Below, piece after piece: positions 34,301-42,210 of a DNA stretch of 64,000 nucleotides. Each line of letters opens with the position of its first letter. Within the stretch, counting starts at the first letter, position 1. Source of the DNA: Saccharothrix deserti. Its GTDB lineage: Bacteria > Actinomycetota > Actinomycetes > Mycobacteriales > Pseudonocardiaceae. A program made the position numbers and the translations under genes. The notes under the pieces are model-generated. The model was not told where the DNA came from. It searched no databases and saw only the letters and a list, made by a program, of their open reading frames with translations. Location: the NCBI RefSeq assembly GCF_009769385.1, contig NZ_ML775959.1, positions 186,001 through 250,000 on the forward strand, in the 5' to 3' direction.

Positions 34301-35267
34301 CGGCCTGCGCGACCGCTTCCAAGCCGGACGCGACCGCCGCCGCGGCATCAGCCCGGAGGAACGCCGCCGTCGCGACGCCGCCGACAAGCAGCGCCGCCTG
34401 GACGCCGCTCGCACCGCGGTGCACAACGCCCTGCAACGCGGCATCTCCGGGCTGCGCCTGCGCGCATTGCTCGCGTTCCTCAAGATCCGCCACCGCCTGC
34501 GGGAACTGCGTGTCGAGGACCAGGGGCGCAACCGCGCGCGGATCGTCGGCGCGGTCAACCCGTCGTTCGAGGAGCACGCCGAGAAGACCGAAGTCGTGCC
34601 GCCCGACTCACCGGAACGCAGCCGCAAGGCGGTGCAGTCGTTCTGGCGCTCGATGAGCTTGGCGGAGCTGAAGAACATCGCCGCCGGGCGCGGGTTCAGC
34701 GTCAAGGTCTCCAAGGGACGCGCCACCGGCGAACCCGGACTGTCCGACCGGGCCGTCTACGCCACCCACCACATCCAGAAGGACAAGACCCAGCCCGACC
34801 CCGCCAAGTACGACTACGCGGTGCTGGTCGAGTTCCAGCTGGAAGAGGGCGCGATGGCGGACCTGATGCACGGTCCGAACGCGATGATCGCCAAGGTCAC
34901 CGCCGATCAGCTCAGCCTGCGCGGCCAGGGGCAGATCGTCCAGAAGACGGTCCGGGGCAGGCTGCGGGACGTCTTCGTCTTCCACGACAAGCCCGCGCAC
35001 CTGCCCAAGGAGCTGCCGATCCACGAGAAAGGGCAGCGCAACGCGCTGGTGTACAAGATCGAGCGAGTGCGCGGCCAGGCGAACGAGGAGGCGGAGAACT
35101 ACCTCGTGCTGTCGGTCCGCGCGGACGATCCCGACGCGCTGGTCCACCAGCTCAATGCCAGGATCGTGCGGGTCCTGGTGACCGGTGGCGTCGCCGGCCA
35201 GGTGACCTCGGGCCTGGTCCAGGGGCTGCTCGGCGGGGCCGGAGGCGGGAGCGGAAGTGGAACCTGA
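31383..35267 (+). CDS. Large putative effector/toxin with LQRxAGN signature and pore-like helical core
   Basis: A 1294-residue protein. Residues 27-47 carry AVLLRLQRGAGNAAVTGLV, the short motif found at the start of many actinobacterial proteins linked to contractile injection systems and DUF4157-type secreted toxins. A Pro/Ala-rich stretch (about 60-450) follows, with three PV[IV]Q[TR] repeats at about 138-178. Then come an Ala/Glu/Gln/Arg coiled coil (460-590), amphipathic helices (600-840), two hydrophobic segments (about 840-876 and 903-928), an Arg-rich patch (930-1010) and a distinct C-terminal domain from about 1049 (RSRKAVQSFWRSMSLAELKN, VYATHHIQKDKTQPDPAKYD). There is no signal peptide, so export would need a dedicated machine. 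No sheath, tube or baseplate genes are nearby. I infer a pore-forming or delivered effector; the activity is unproven. Confidence 0.6.
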   Translation: MTHAREPESAADAPVEAKRRRVEPGGNPAVLLRLQRGAGNAAVTGLVRRQSGPRPVALPKPRGTQSTVTTTATTDITEPQPASDPPVPEPATAAPTLDNGGGPADAPAEPPAPGLGDEELATLDQPAGPAVQPVSDDPPAGPVIQTVPGEAAADPVVQRVPDGDAAGGPVVQTASGDQADAAQADVAATAQAEVDSIGADAGPEPEAGGGGGGGGVIEEQPPPPPPNVAAAPPEQAMAQLGSLRPGQMLATVATVEAAASGAVAREQGKLAAAPPQHTPLAATTTVATPASALVPGAATHTAKVDRVPEKSAHPLPAPKPVPAAGPPATGRVPAPALPVTPQDGLNEAAARDLSTSLDRLPARDPGTVVPTAPAPHVPLTGEADPGQVAAQQARLAQGTAQAQAEGGRDAAEPLGEDAVHPTTPVETMSADVPTAPTAEPAPAPAEAEGVDEAVSAVAEEQQGPQLRAAAASASSAMAGERRRHAEQETAQRRQSADQIAGLEREHAEAEQAERSGVRAEVAAQRAQWRSEQHTMVTGAHAEAQNVVGTAGETIENERQRADTEAAAHHQQGQQEAAEARREGEQEAARHRGEARQESGGGGFFGWIASRAQALFDRVKQGITAAFEKARQAVRAAVEKAQQLATAVIERARQVAVAAIRLAGSALTAIGDRLLAGFPALRDRFRNAVQARVRQAEAAVNRLAEGLKSGVRAALGLLGRGLSALLSGLEAGLKAAVDGVAATVRGAINAARSALQALGAFMAIARDVAANPGAWLRNLGAAVMDGIRNHLWVALKAAVQQWFNDKVEQVLGLGRTVWNLLTRGGISLARIGQMAWEGIKQAIPAALIAILIEKLASMIIPAAGAVLAIIQGLRAAWGAVSRVLAAIDRFIAFLRAVKSGNGGQAFATAVAAAAVTVVDFVSNWLLARIARGASRIGNRIRAIAQRIGAALRRVATRVGGAVRRLGQRIGNRVRGLRDRFQAGRDRRRGISPEERRRRDAADKQRRLDAARTAVHNALQRGISGLRLRALLAFLKIRHRLRELRVEDQGRNRARIVGAVNPSFEEHAEKTEVVPPDSPERSRKAVQSFWRSMSLAELKNIAAGRGFSVKVSKGRATGEPGLSDRAVYATHHIQKDKTQPDPAKYDYAVLVEFQLEEGAMADLMHGPNAMIAKVTADQLSLRGQGQIVQKTVRGRLRDVFVFHDKPAHLPKELPIHEKGQRNALVYKIERVRGQANEEAENYLVLSVRADDPDALVHQLNARIVRVLVTGGVAGQVTSGLVQGLLGGAGGGSGSGT

Positions 35268-35973
35268 CTGCGCGGCGCTGATCACCGCGGCGCTGGCGGA
35301 CCGGCAGTCACGCGAACGCCCGCGCGGTCGCCCGTGGCTCGCGGTGGAGGACGACCTGCGCCGCCTGCCGGCGCACTGCGGCCAAGCGCTGCTGGCGCAC
35401 GCCCGTCGCCTGATCGACACGCTGCCCACGTCCGACGAGGGCGAACTGGCCGTCGTCCTGTCCGCCGCGGGCTCCCGCGACGACGACCCCGGGGCTTTGA
35501 AGGCGTTGCTGCGGGACGCCATCGGCAGCCCGCACACGGTCCTCAAGGAGAACTACGCGAACATGCTCGACGACGTGTTCGGCAGCATCGACGCGGTCGA
35601 GCCCCTGGACCTGGCCCTGCACGACCCCGACCGGCCGGATCTGGTCACCGTGCTGGAGGCGTTGGCGTCGCTGGGCGCCGGGTCGTCCGCCCCGGCCGCC
35701 CGCCGGTACGTCGCCTCCGCCGACCCGGCGCTGCGGAGCACCGCGATCGGGTTCCTGTACAGCTACGACACCCCGGACGCGGCCCCGTACTTCCTGGCCC
35801 GCTTGCCCGACGAGACGGACCCCGACCTCGTGCGGACCCTCGTGGACGGCCTCGTGGCGTGGAACCACGTCGAGGCGGTCCCGTTGCTGGCCCGCATGAG
35901 CGCCGCCACCGACGACCCGGACATCCGGGAGGTGTTCACCCGGGCACTGCGCGACCTGACCGAGGCCCGGTGA
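35257..35973 (+). CDS. HEAT-repeat protein, candidate immunity partner
   Basis: A 238-residue helical protein with HEAT/armadillo-like repeats (DRPDLVTVLEALASLGAGSS, PALRSTAIGFLYSYDTPDAA, PDLVRTLVDGLVAWNHVEAV, DDPDIREVFTRALRDLTEA). It begins with a GTG at 35257 inside the last codons of the preceding large gene, an 11-bp overlap, after GGAGGCGGGAG. Acidic, all-helical repeat proteins immediately downstream of polymorphic toxins often act as immunity proteins or chaperones, so this is my preferred reading. No enzymatic motif is present, and a general scaffold role cannot be excluded. Confidence 0.7.
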   Translation: MEPDCAALITAALADRQSRERPRGRPWLAVEDDLRRLPAHCGQALLAHARRLIDTLPTSDEGELAVVLSAAGSRDDDPGALKALLRDAIGSPHTVLKENYANMLDDVFGSIDAVEPLDLALHDPDRPDLVTVLEALASLGAGSSAPAARRYVASADPALRSTAIGFLYSYDTPDAAPYFLARLPDETDPDLVRTLVDGLVAWNHVEAVPLLARMSAATDDPDIREVFTRALRDLTEAR

Positions 35974-36023
35974 CCGTGCCGCGGGTGGCCGGTCCGTCCA
36001 CTGTGGACAAGGTGTCGGGAGGG

Positions 36024-37241
36024 TCAGCAGACGTCCTTGGCGGCGAGCACCCGGCGCAGGGCTTGGTCGGCGCGTGCGGCGGGGAGTTCACCGCTCGACA
36101 CCGCGCGTTCCAGGCGGTCGAGCACTTCGGTCACCCGGCCGCCCGACGACCACAGTGCGATGTCCGCCCCGGCCGCCAGTGCGCCCACCACGGCGTCCGG
36201 CAGGTCGAACCGGTCGGTCACCGCGCGCATCGCGCCCAGGTCGTCCGTCATCGCCGGGCCGTCGAACGCGTACTCGCCGCGCAACAGCGAGTACGCCGCC
36301 GGGCTGAGGCTCGCCGGCTGCCCCCCGGTCAGCCCCGGAACGTCGATGTGGCCCAGCATCACCACTGCCTCGCCGTACCGCGCGATGTTCTGGTAGGGCA
36401 CGAGATCGTGGCCGCGCAACTCGTCCAACCCCGGTGACCGCACGGCGCCCAAGTGCGAGTCGCCGGTGGTGTTGCCGTGGCCGGGGAAGTGCTTGATCAC
36501 CGGTGTCACACCCGCGTCGTGCAGTCCTTGCGCGAACGCGGTCGCGTAGTCGGCGGCCACCTTCGGGTCGGGGCTGAACGACCGGTCGCCGATCACCGTG
36601 CGGTCCGCACCGCCGCTGGTGTCGACCACCGGCGCGAGGTCGGTCGTCACGCCCCTGGCCCGCATCGCCTCGCCGCGCTGCCGGGCGACCTCCCGCACCT
36701 GGTCGGGTGACATGGCTCGGGCCATGGCCCGAGCGCTGGGCAAGTTGCCGTCCAGTGCTTCCAGCCGCTGGACCCGCCCGCCCTCGTCGTCGATCGCGAC
36801 GGACAGCGGCACGGTCGCGGCGGCGCGCACCGGCTCCAACGCCCCGCCGGACAGCAGGCCGACGTCGTCACCGCCGATGAAGATGCCGCCTGCCTGCTCA
36901 TTCCGCACGATCCCCAGCGCCTCGTCGGCACTGCGCGGGTCGACCCCGACCATGACCAGTTGGGCGAGCCTCGCCCGGGGCGACAGCGCGGCGATCGTGC
37001 CCGCACAGGGGTCCGTCCGCGTGGTCTGGGTGGTCGGCGTGGTCCCCGATCCGGACGCCTGCGATCCCGACGAATCCGATCCGGACGACTGCGAGTCGGA
37101 TGACTGCGTGCCGGACGACTGGGGGCCGGAAGCGTGCGGTGCGGGCGCGGCCGTGGGCTGGGCGGTGCCATCCAGGCTCACGGTGTGCGCGCACGCGGCG
37201 AGCACCGCGCCTGCTGCTACGGAGAGTAGCCGTATCGACAT
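36024..37241 (-). CDS. GH3 beta-N-acetylhexosaminidase-like lipoprotein
   Basis: A 405-residue GH3 enzyme of the NagZ/beta-N-acetylhexosaminidase type. The lipobox VLAAC (Cys at about 17) marks a membrane lipoprotein, followed by a Ser/Gly/Thr-rich linker of about 60 residues. The barrel shows VPLSVAIDDEGGRVQRL, the HxH-type signature VIKHFPGHGNTTGDSH and the nucleophile region AMTDDLGAM. It probably trims GlcNAc-containing glycans such as peptidoglycan fragments or chitooligosaccharides at the cell surface. An in-frame GTG at 37265 is an alternative start; I prefer the ATG at 37241, which puts the signal at the true N-terminus. It converges on the HEAT-repeat gene. Confidence 0.86.
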   Translation of the reverse strand: MSIRLLSVAAGAVLAACAHTVSLDGTAQPTAAPAPHASGPQSSGTQSSDSQSSGSDSSGSQASGSGTTPTTQTTRTDPCAGTIAALSPRARLAQLVMVGVDPRSADEALGIVRNEQAGGIFIGGDDVGLLSGGALEPVRAAATVPLSVAIDDEGGRVQRLEALDGNLPSARAMARAMSPDQVREVARQRGEAMRARGVTTDLAPVVDTSGGADRTVIGDRSFSPDPKVAADYATAFAQGLHDAGVTPVIKHFPGHGNTTGDSHLGAVRSPGLDELRGHDLVPYQNIARYGEAVVMLGHIDVPGLTGGQPASLSPAAYSLLRGEYAFDGPAMTDDLGAMRAVTDRFDLPDAVVGALAAGADIALWSSGGRVTEVLDRLERAVSSGELPAARADQALRRVLAAKDVC

Positions 37242-37473
37242 GCGGAACTTTCGCGTGCGCTTCACCGCGCCACGCGTTCGCCGTCAGTCACCACAACCAT
37301 CCCGCCCATCGTGCGGCCGTTTGGCCGATACCGCAACCGAGACGACGGGTCGATGCGCGATTTACGGCCGGCGTCACAGTCCGCCGACGAAACGGTAGCG
37401 GCTCGCACACGCCACGTGCTCGACGGGGCTCGACGGGGCTCGACCGGTCTCGCGGTGGCTCCGGTGGCGATCG

Positions 37474-37735
37474 TCAGTTCCGGGTCTTGGCCAGCAGTTC
37501 GGTGTCCTCGGGGTACCCGCCAGGTCGACGATGACGTCCCAGCCCTCGGGCGGGGCGCCGGAGCCGGACCGGCGGGACATGTCGGTGCGGCCGGGCGTGG
37601 CGTCCGATCCGTCGGCGGCGGTGGTGAACCGGACCAGCACGACCGACAGGTTGTCGGCGCGGAACGCGTCGGCGAGTTCGACGGCGCGGGCGATGACGTC
37701 TTGGGCGGTGTGGGGTGCGGCGGGGCTCGGTCTGG
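37474..37735 (-). pseudogene. C-terminal fragment of a PP2C-type phosphatase
   Basis: Read on the minus strand, HTAQDVIARAVELADAFRAD followed by NLSVVLVRFTTAADGSDA is the end of a PP2C-family serine/threonine phosphatase (the DNLSVVLVR strand is diagnostic). The frame then needs a shift near 37520 to reach a natural-looking C-terminus (PEDTELLAKTRN). Everything upstream of the fragment, including the metal-binding catalytic part, is missing; sequence homology ends at about 37735, where an unrelated plus-strand fragment begins. Confidence 0.5.
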
Positions 37736-37948
37736 TACCGGGTGGCGGCGGGCCAGGCGTCCAACGCCTCCTTCGTGATCCGTCACGCCGAAGGCCAGAC
37801 GACGGTCGAGGTGGATCAGCGGTCCGGCGGTGGGCGATGGGTGCGGCTCGGTGAGTTCGGGTTCTCCGGTGGTGGCGGAGGCACGGTCGAACTGTCGGAC
37901 GCCGCCGACGGATACGTCGTCGCCGACGCGGTGCGCATCATCGCGTAA
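37716..37948 (+). pseudogene. Fragment of a golvesin/xanthan-lyase-type C-terminal domain
   Basis: SVWYRVAAGQASNASFVIRH, EGQTTVEVDQRSGGGRWVRL and LSDAADGYVVADAVRIIA match the C-terminal beta-sandwich attached to many secreted actinobacterial hydrolases and peptidases (golvesin/xanthan lyase type). The domain is cut at its N-terminus and lacks a signal peptide or any enzyme part. It is head-to-head with the phosphatase fragment, which points to a past rearrangement that joined two 5'-truncated genes. Confidence 0.55.
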
Positions 37949-38132
37949 CCCGATCCGGTGATCCGACTGGCACGCACCGGCGAATCGGACTGCGTCGGCC
38001 CAGCTCACCTCCGTGAAGCCGCAATCGTGCGGATTGGCACTGGTCCGCCCGGCGGGGACTCGTCGCGCGGAAACCCGTGGAGGTCCCGCGGGCTGCCCGC
38101 CGTAGACTCCCATGCCTGGATCGAGGAGGGGC

Positions 38133-40868
38133 ATGGCGACTGAGTTCCGGGTGCTCGGCCCCCTGGAAGTCAGCCACGACGGCCGCCGAGTGCCGCTGCC
38201 CGCGGGCAAGGCGCGCGTCCTGCTGGCCGCGCTGCTGTTGCGGGCCAACCAGGTCGTCCCGGTGGACGAGCTCGTGGAACGCCTGTGGGACGAGCCGCAG
38301 GGCGACCCGGCCAGGCTGAAGGCGACGTTGCACATGGCCGTCACCAGGCTGCGGCAGTCGCTGGACGAGGCGAACGTCGTCCGCACCGCACCCGGCGGGT
38401 ACGTCGCCGACGTGCGCCCGGACGCCCTGGACCTGCACCGGTTCCGGGCGTTGGCGGGGGAACGGCGGTTCGCGGAGGCGCTCGAACTGTGGCGCGGCGA
38501 GCCGCTGTCGGACGTCCGTTCCGACGTCCTGCACCGCGAGGAGGTCGCGCCGCTGCTGGAGGAGCGCCTGACCGTGGTCGAGCAGCGGATCGACGCCGAC
38601 CTGGCCGCCGGGCGCGCGCCGGAACTGGTCGCCCAACTGCGCTCGCTGACCCGCCGGCACCCGTTGCGGGAGCGGTTCTGGGGTCAGCTCGTGCTCGCGC
38701 TGTACCGGTCGGACCAGCAGGCGGAGGCGCTCGCGGCCTACCGGTCGGTGAGCGGGCTGCTGGCCGAGGAGCTGGGCGTGGATCCCGGTCCGCGGCTCCA
38801 GGAGCTGCACCAGCGGATCCTCGCCGGCAACCTGGACTCGGCGACGCCGGTGCCCGTGCCGGTGCCGCGGCAGATCCCCGGCCACATGCCCCTGTTCGTC
38901 GGGCGCGCGGACGAGCTGCGCCGCTTGGAGGAGGGGATCGACGAGGGCGCGGTCGTCATCTCCGCCATCGGCGGCGCCGCCGGCATGGGCAAGACCGCGT
39001 TGGCGGTGCGCTGGGCGCACCAGGTGGCCGCGCGGTTCCCGGACGGCCAGCTCTACGTCGACCTGCGCGGGTTCGGCCCGACCGGGGCGCCGGTGGAGCC
39101 GGACGAGGCGATCCGCGGGTTCCTCGACGCGCTGGGCGTCGCGCCGGAGCGGGTCCCGTCGACGGCGGAAGCGCGGGTCGGGCTGTACCGCAGCGTGCTG
39201 GCGGACCGCAAGGTGTTGGTGCTGCTGGACAACGCGCGCGACAGCGACCAGGTGCGCCCGCTGCTGCCCGGCAAGCCGGGGTGCCTGGCCGTGGTCACCA
39301 GCCGTGACGCGCTCACGGGTCTGGTCGCCCAGGAGGGCGCGAGGCCGCTGACCCTCGGGGTGCTCGACGACGCCGAGGCCGAGGAACTGCTGCGCCGGCG
39401 GCTCGGCGCGGAGCGGGTCGCCGCCGAACCGGAGGCCGTCGAGGAGCTGATCGCGCACTGCGCCGGGTTGCCGTTGGCGTTGTCGGTGGTGGGCGCGCGT
39501 GCCGCCGTGCACCCGGGCTTCCCGCTGCGGGTGTTCGCCGGTGAGCTGGCCGACGAGCGGACGCGCCTGGAAGCGTTGGACACCGGTGAGCCGTCCACCA
39601 GTGTCCGGGCGGTCTTCTCCTGGTCCTACGACCGGCTCAGCCCCGCCGCCGCGCGGATGTTCGGCCTGCTCGGGGCGCATCCCGGTCCCGAGGTGTCGGT
39701 GCACGCGGCGGCGAGCACGGCGGCCGTGCCGGTCGGCGTGGCCCGCTCGGTCCTCGGTGAGCTGAGCCGGGCGCACCTGCTCGTGGAGCACGCGTCGGGG
39801 CGGTTCTCGTTCCACGACCTGCTCCACGCGTACGCCCGCGACGTGGCGGCGGAGATGGACCAGGACGAGGTGCGCCTGGCCGTCCAGCGCCTGCTCGACC
39901 ACTACCTGCACACCGCGCGGGCCGGCCACCGCGTGATCTACCCGCAGCGCGACCTGCCGCTCGGCGAGCCCGTGCCCGATGTCGTGGTGACCGCGTTGGG
40001 GGACCGCGCGAAGGCGCTGGCCTGGTTCGCCCTCGAACGGTCGGCGCTGTTCGCGATGATCGGGCACGCGGCCGATCTCGGGTTCCTCGGCCACGCCTGG
40101 CAGATCCCCCAGTCGATCACGGTGTTCTGCCGGGCGCGCGGGTACTGGCTGGAGGCCACGCGGGACGCGTCGACCGCCGGGCTGGGGCTCCCCGACCAGA
40201 CCGACGTGACCTCGGCCGATCGCGCGTCCCTGATCACCCTCGACCTGGATCGCGCCGGGTTCCACCTCCGGCGGGCGCTGCCCCTGGTGGAGGACCGGCG
40301 GGGCCGGGCGGCGATCCACCGCAACCTCGCCGCGCTGGACGAGTCCACGGGCCGCAACCGCGAGGCGTTGCGCCACCTGACGCGGGCCCTGGACGAACTG
40401 GAGCCGTTGGGCGTGAGCCTCGACTACGCGGTGGCGTCGAACTCGGTGGGCTGGCTGCACACCCTCCTGGGCGAACCCCGCCTCGCGCTCGGGCACTGCG
40501 AGCGGGCTCTGGCGCTGGTCCGCGAGTTGGGCGACGTGTTCGGAGAGGCCGCCACCCTGGACAGCCTCGGCCTCATCCACCACCACCTGGGGAACCTCGA
40601 CGAAGCCGTGCACCACTACCGGTCCGCCCTCCCGCTGTACCGCGCGGTCGGCGAGCGGTACGAGGAAGCGGCCACCCTGGACCGCCTGGGCGACACCCAC
40701 CAGGCGGCGAACGACCTCCGCGAGGCGCACCAGGCGTGGACGCGGGCGGTTGCGGTCCTCGACGACCTGGGAAATCCCGACGCGGCTCGGGTGCGGGCGA
40801 AACTGCGCCGCAACGAGGCGCCGGCCGAGCACGTCGGTGGACGGCCCGGCCTGCTGCCGGACCAGTAG
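38133..40868 (+). CDS. SARP-family (AfsR-like) transcriptional regulator
   Basis: A 911-residue AfsR-type regulator. In order: an OmpR-like winged helix (FRVLGPLEVSHDGRRVPLPA, about 1-95); a bacterial transcriptional activation domain (about 100-245); an NB-ARC ATPase with P-loop GGAAGMGKTALAVRW near residue 280 and VLVLLDNARD; and C-terminal TPR repeats (LGLIHHHLGNLDEAVHHYRS). The ATG at 38133 is placed by GAGGAGGGG just before it; an upstream ATG at 38112 lacks a ribosome site. SARPs switch on secondary-metabolite genes, usually nearby or as global regulators when AfsR-like. No large biosynthetic cluster is adjacent, so its targets are open. Confidence 0.92.
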   Translation: MATEFRVLGPLEVSHDGRRVPLPAGKARVLLAALLLRANQVVPVDELVERLWDEPQGDPARLKATLHMAVTRLRQSLDEANVVRTAPGGYVADVRPDALDLHRFRALAGERRFAEALELWRGEPLSDVRSDVLHREEVAPLLEERLTVVEQRIDADLAAGRAPELVAQLRSLTRRHPLRERFWGQLVLALYRSDQQAEALAAYRSVSGLLAEELGVDPGPRLQELHQRILAGNLDSATPVPVPVPRQIPGHMPLFVGRADELRRLEEGIDEGAVVISAIGGAAGMGKTALAVRWAHQVAARFPDGQLYVDLRGFGPTGAPVEPDEAIRGFLDALGVAPERVPSTAEARVGLYRSVLADRKVLVLLDNARDSDQVRPLLPGKPGCLAVVTSRDALTGLVAQEGARPLTLGVLDDAEAEELLRRRLGAERVAAEPEAVEELIAHCAGLPLALSVVGARAAVHPGFPLRVFAGELADERTRLEALDTGEPSTSVRAVFSWSYDRLSPAAARMFGLLGAHPGPEVSVHAAASTAAVPVGVARSVLGELSRAHLLVEHASGRFSFHDLLHAYARDVAAEMDQDEVRLAVQRLLDHYLHTARAGHRVIYPQRDLPLGEPVPDVVVTALGDRAKALAWFALERSALFAMIGHAADLGFLGHAWQIPQSITVFCRARGYWLEATRDASTAGLGLPDQTDVTSADRASLITLDLDRAGFHLRRALPLVEDRRGRAAIHRNLAALDESTGRNREALRHLTRALDELEPLGVSLDYAVASNSVGWLHTLLGEPRLALGHCERALALVRELGDVFGEAATLDSLGLIHHHLGNLDEAVHHYRSALPLYRAVGERYEEAATLDRLGDTHQAANDLREAHQAWTRAVAVLDDLGNPDAARVRAKLRRNEAPAEHVGGRPGLLPDQ

Positions 40869-41014
40869 CTCCGGTGACGGTGTCCGGCGCAGGACATCGG
40901 CTCAGCCCTTGCGCTTGGCGACCACCGCTTCCCGGACGGCAAGGCGAGATGGCCGAGGCCGTGCCGGGACGCGTGGAGCGGCCGTTGGGGCATCGGCACC
41001 CGGGACGGGTCGTG

Positions 41015-41863
41015 TCAGGCCGGGTCGACGTGCCGCCGGCGGGCCGCCAGCCAGACCTCGGCGTACGCGACGGCGTCGGCCAGCGAGAACAGTCGGGTCA
41101 CCGCCGCGCCCACCCTGCCGTGCCGCACCGGGCGTGCCTCGGAGAAAGCCGCGCCCAGCTCCTCGAAGCCGTCGTCGTCGGGAGAGATGTCGCGGACCGT
41201 GGTCCAGCGACGGCCCCGCGGGGTCGTGATCGCGAAGGAGTTGTCGACCTCCGGCGCCTGGATCCGGTACTCGGCCAGGTGGAACGCGGTGCAGGACCCG
41301 AAGCCCGCGCCCAGCAGGAGAACCCGCGCCCCCAGCTCTTCCAGCCGGGCGAGCGGACTGCGCTCACCGAGTTGGCAGTCGAGGTCGTGACCGGCCACGA
41401 CCTCGGCGGCGCGCGGCCCGATCGCCGCGAACGACGTCTGCGGGTGGGCACTGCGGACCGCCCCGGGCCAGTTCCGCACCACCTCGGGTATCACACCGAC
41501 GCCACGCGTACGTGTGATGCGCGGGTCGTACGGCGGCATCGACGCGCGGATGTCGTCCCACCACGCCTCGGGCACCGGCGGGTACTGCCACCGGGCCGGG
41601 TCGGAGTTGTCGCCGGAGTGCGTGGGCACCACCAACGTCCCGTCGTCGCCGAGGGCGTCGAGCAGGGCGAGGACGACGGCCTCGGCCCCGCCGCAGACCC
41701 AGCCGAGGGAACTCAGCGAGGAGTGCACGAGAACCGTCTCACCGGGGCGCAGACCCGCCCGGCCGAGTTCGGTGGCGATCGACTCCCGCGTGCACAACGG
41801 GCCGGTGGGCGTCTTGGGCATCGGCACATCGTAGGAAGAGGTCCCGTTCCCGTGCCACGTCAT
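41015..41863 (-). CDS. AAC(3)-family aminoglycoside N-acetyltransferase
   Basis: A 282-residue acetyl-CoA-dependent acetyltransferase of the AAC(3) family. Family blocks are PGETVLVHSSLSSLGWVCGG, LVVPTHSGDNSDPA, PQTSFAAIGPRAAEV and RVLLLGAGFGSCTAFHLAEY. Such enzymes acetylate the 3-amino group of deoxystreptamine antibiotics; chromosomal members in actinomycetes may instead serve native metabolism. An in-frame ATG at 41821 is an equally possible start because neither codon has a good ribosome site. It converges on the SARP gene. Resistance is an inference from family. Confidence 0.85.
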   Translation of the reverse strand: MTWHGNGTSSYDVPMPKTPTGPLCTRESIATELGRAGLRPGETVLVHSSLSSLGWVCGGAEAVVLALLDALGDDGTLVVPTHSGDNSDPARWQYPPVPEAWWDDIRASMPPYDPRITRTRGVGVIPEVVRNWPGAVRSAHPQTSFAAIGPRAAEVVAGHDLDCQLGERSPLARLEELGARVLLLGAGFGSCTAFHLAEYRIQAPEVDNSFAITTPRGRRWTTVRDISPDDDGFEELGAAFSEARPVRHGRVGAAVTRLFSLADAVAYAEVWLAARRRHVDPA

Positions 41864-42210
41864 TTCGTGCCCGGATCTCGTCCCTCGACCGCCGCCGCGT
41901 CGCGATGGGGGACGTCGAGGTCGCCCGGTGGTCGGCCAACCGGTCGGCGGAACCTTCCACTCACCTCGGTTCGGAAACGGGCACTTCGAAGGCCTGTTTT
42001 TGTGCGCCGAACGATGAAAGAAGGAAGTACCTATTCCTTCCCACTCTCAACTTATAGCGCACCGGGGGGCTTGCCGCAAGACCCGGGTCGTGCCGCAGAA
42101 TCCTCGTCCGTGGCCAGAACCTGCGGAAATGGAATAGCGAAAGTGCGTGTGTTGTTGTCGACGACCGGGTCGCGCGGAGATACGACCAAAGACCGCGCGG
42201 GGAGGAGCCG
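41864..42210. other. AT-richer 347-bp divergent promoter region
   Basis: No gene is apparent between the AAC(3) gene and the divergent FAD monooxygenase. The region has unusually low GC for this window around 41990-42060, including TTATAG near 42052, a plausible -10. The inverted repeat GAAGGAA-N7-TTCCTTC at 42020-42040 lies in this AT-rich part and is a good candidate operator for the monooxygenase. Confidence 0.5.
42020..42040. promoter_or_regulatory. Inverted repeat operator candidate upstream of FAD monooxygenase
   Basis: GAAGGAA (42020-42026) and TTCCTTC (42034-42040) are perfect inverted copies separated by GTACCTA. The size and spacing suit a TetR- or MarR-type dimer. No such regulator gene is adjacent. 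Confidence 0.45.

Noticed and set aside
31383..35267. Intact contractile injection system
   Set aside because: Only the cargo-like N-terminal motif is present; no sheath, tube, baseplate or AAA ATPase genes are in the window.
35985..36015. GTCCAC-T-GTGGAC as a terminator between the HEAT and GH3 genes
   Set aside because: The stem is only 6 bp with a single-base centre, which cannot form a stable RNA hairpin loop.
37938..40832. 964-residue open frame on the minus strand opposite the SARP gene
   Set aside because: No recognisable motif, and the plus strand encodes a textbook AfsR-like protein.
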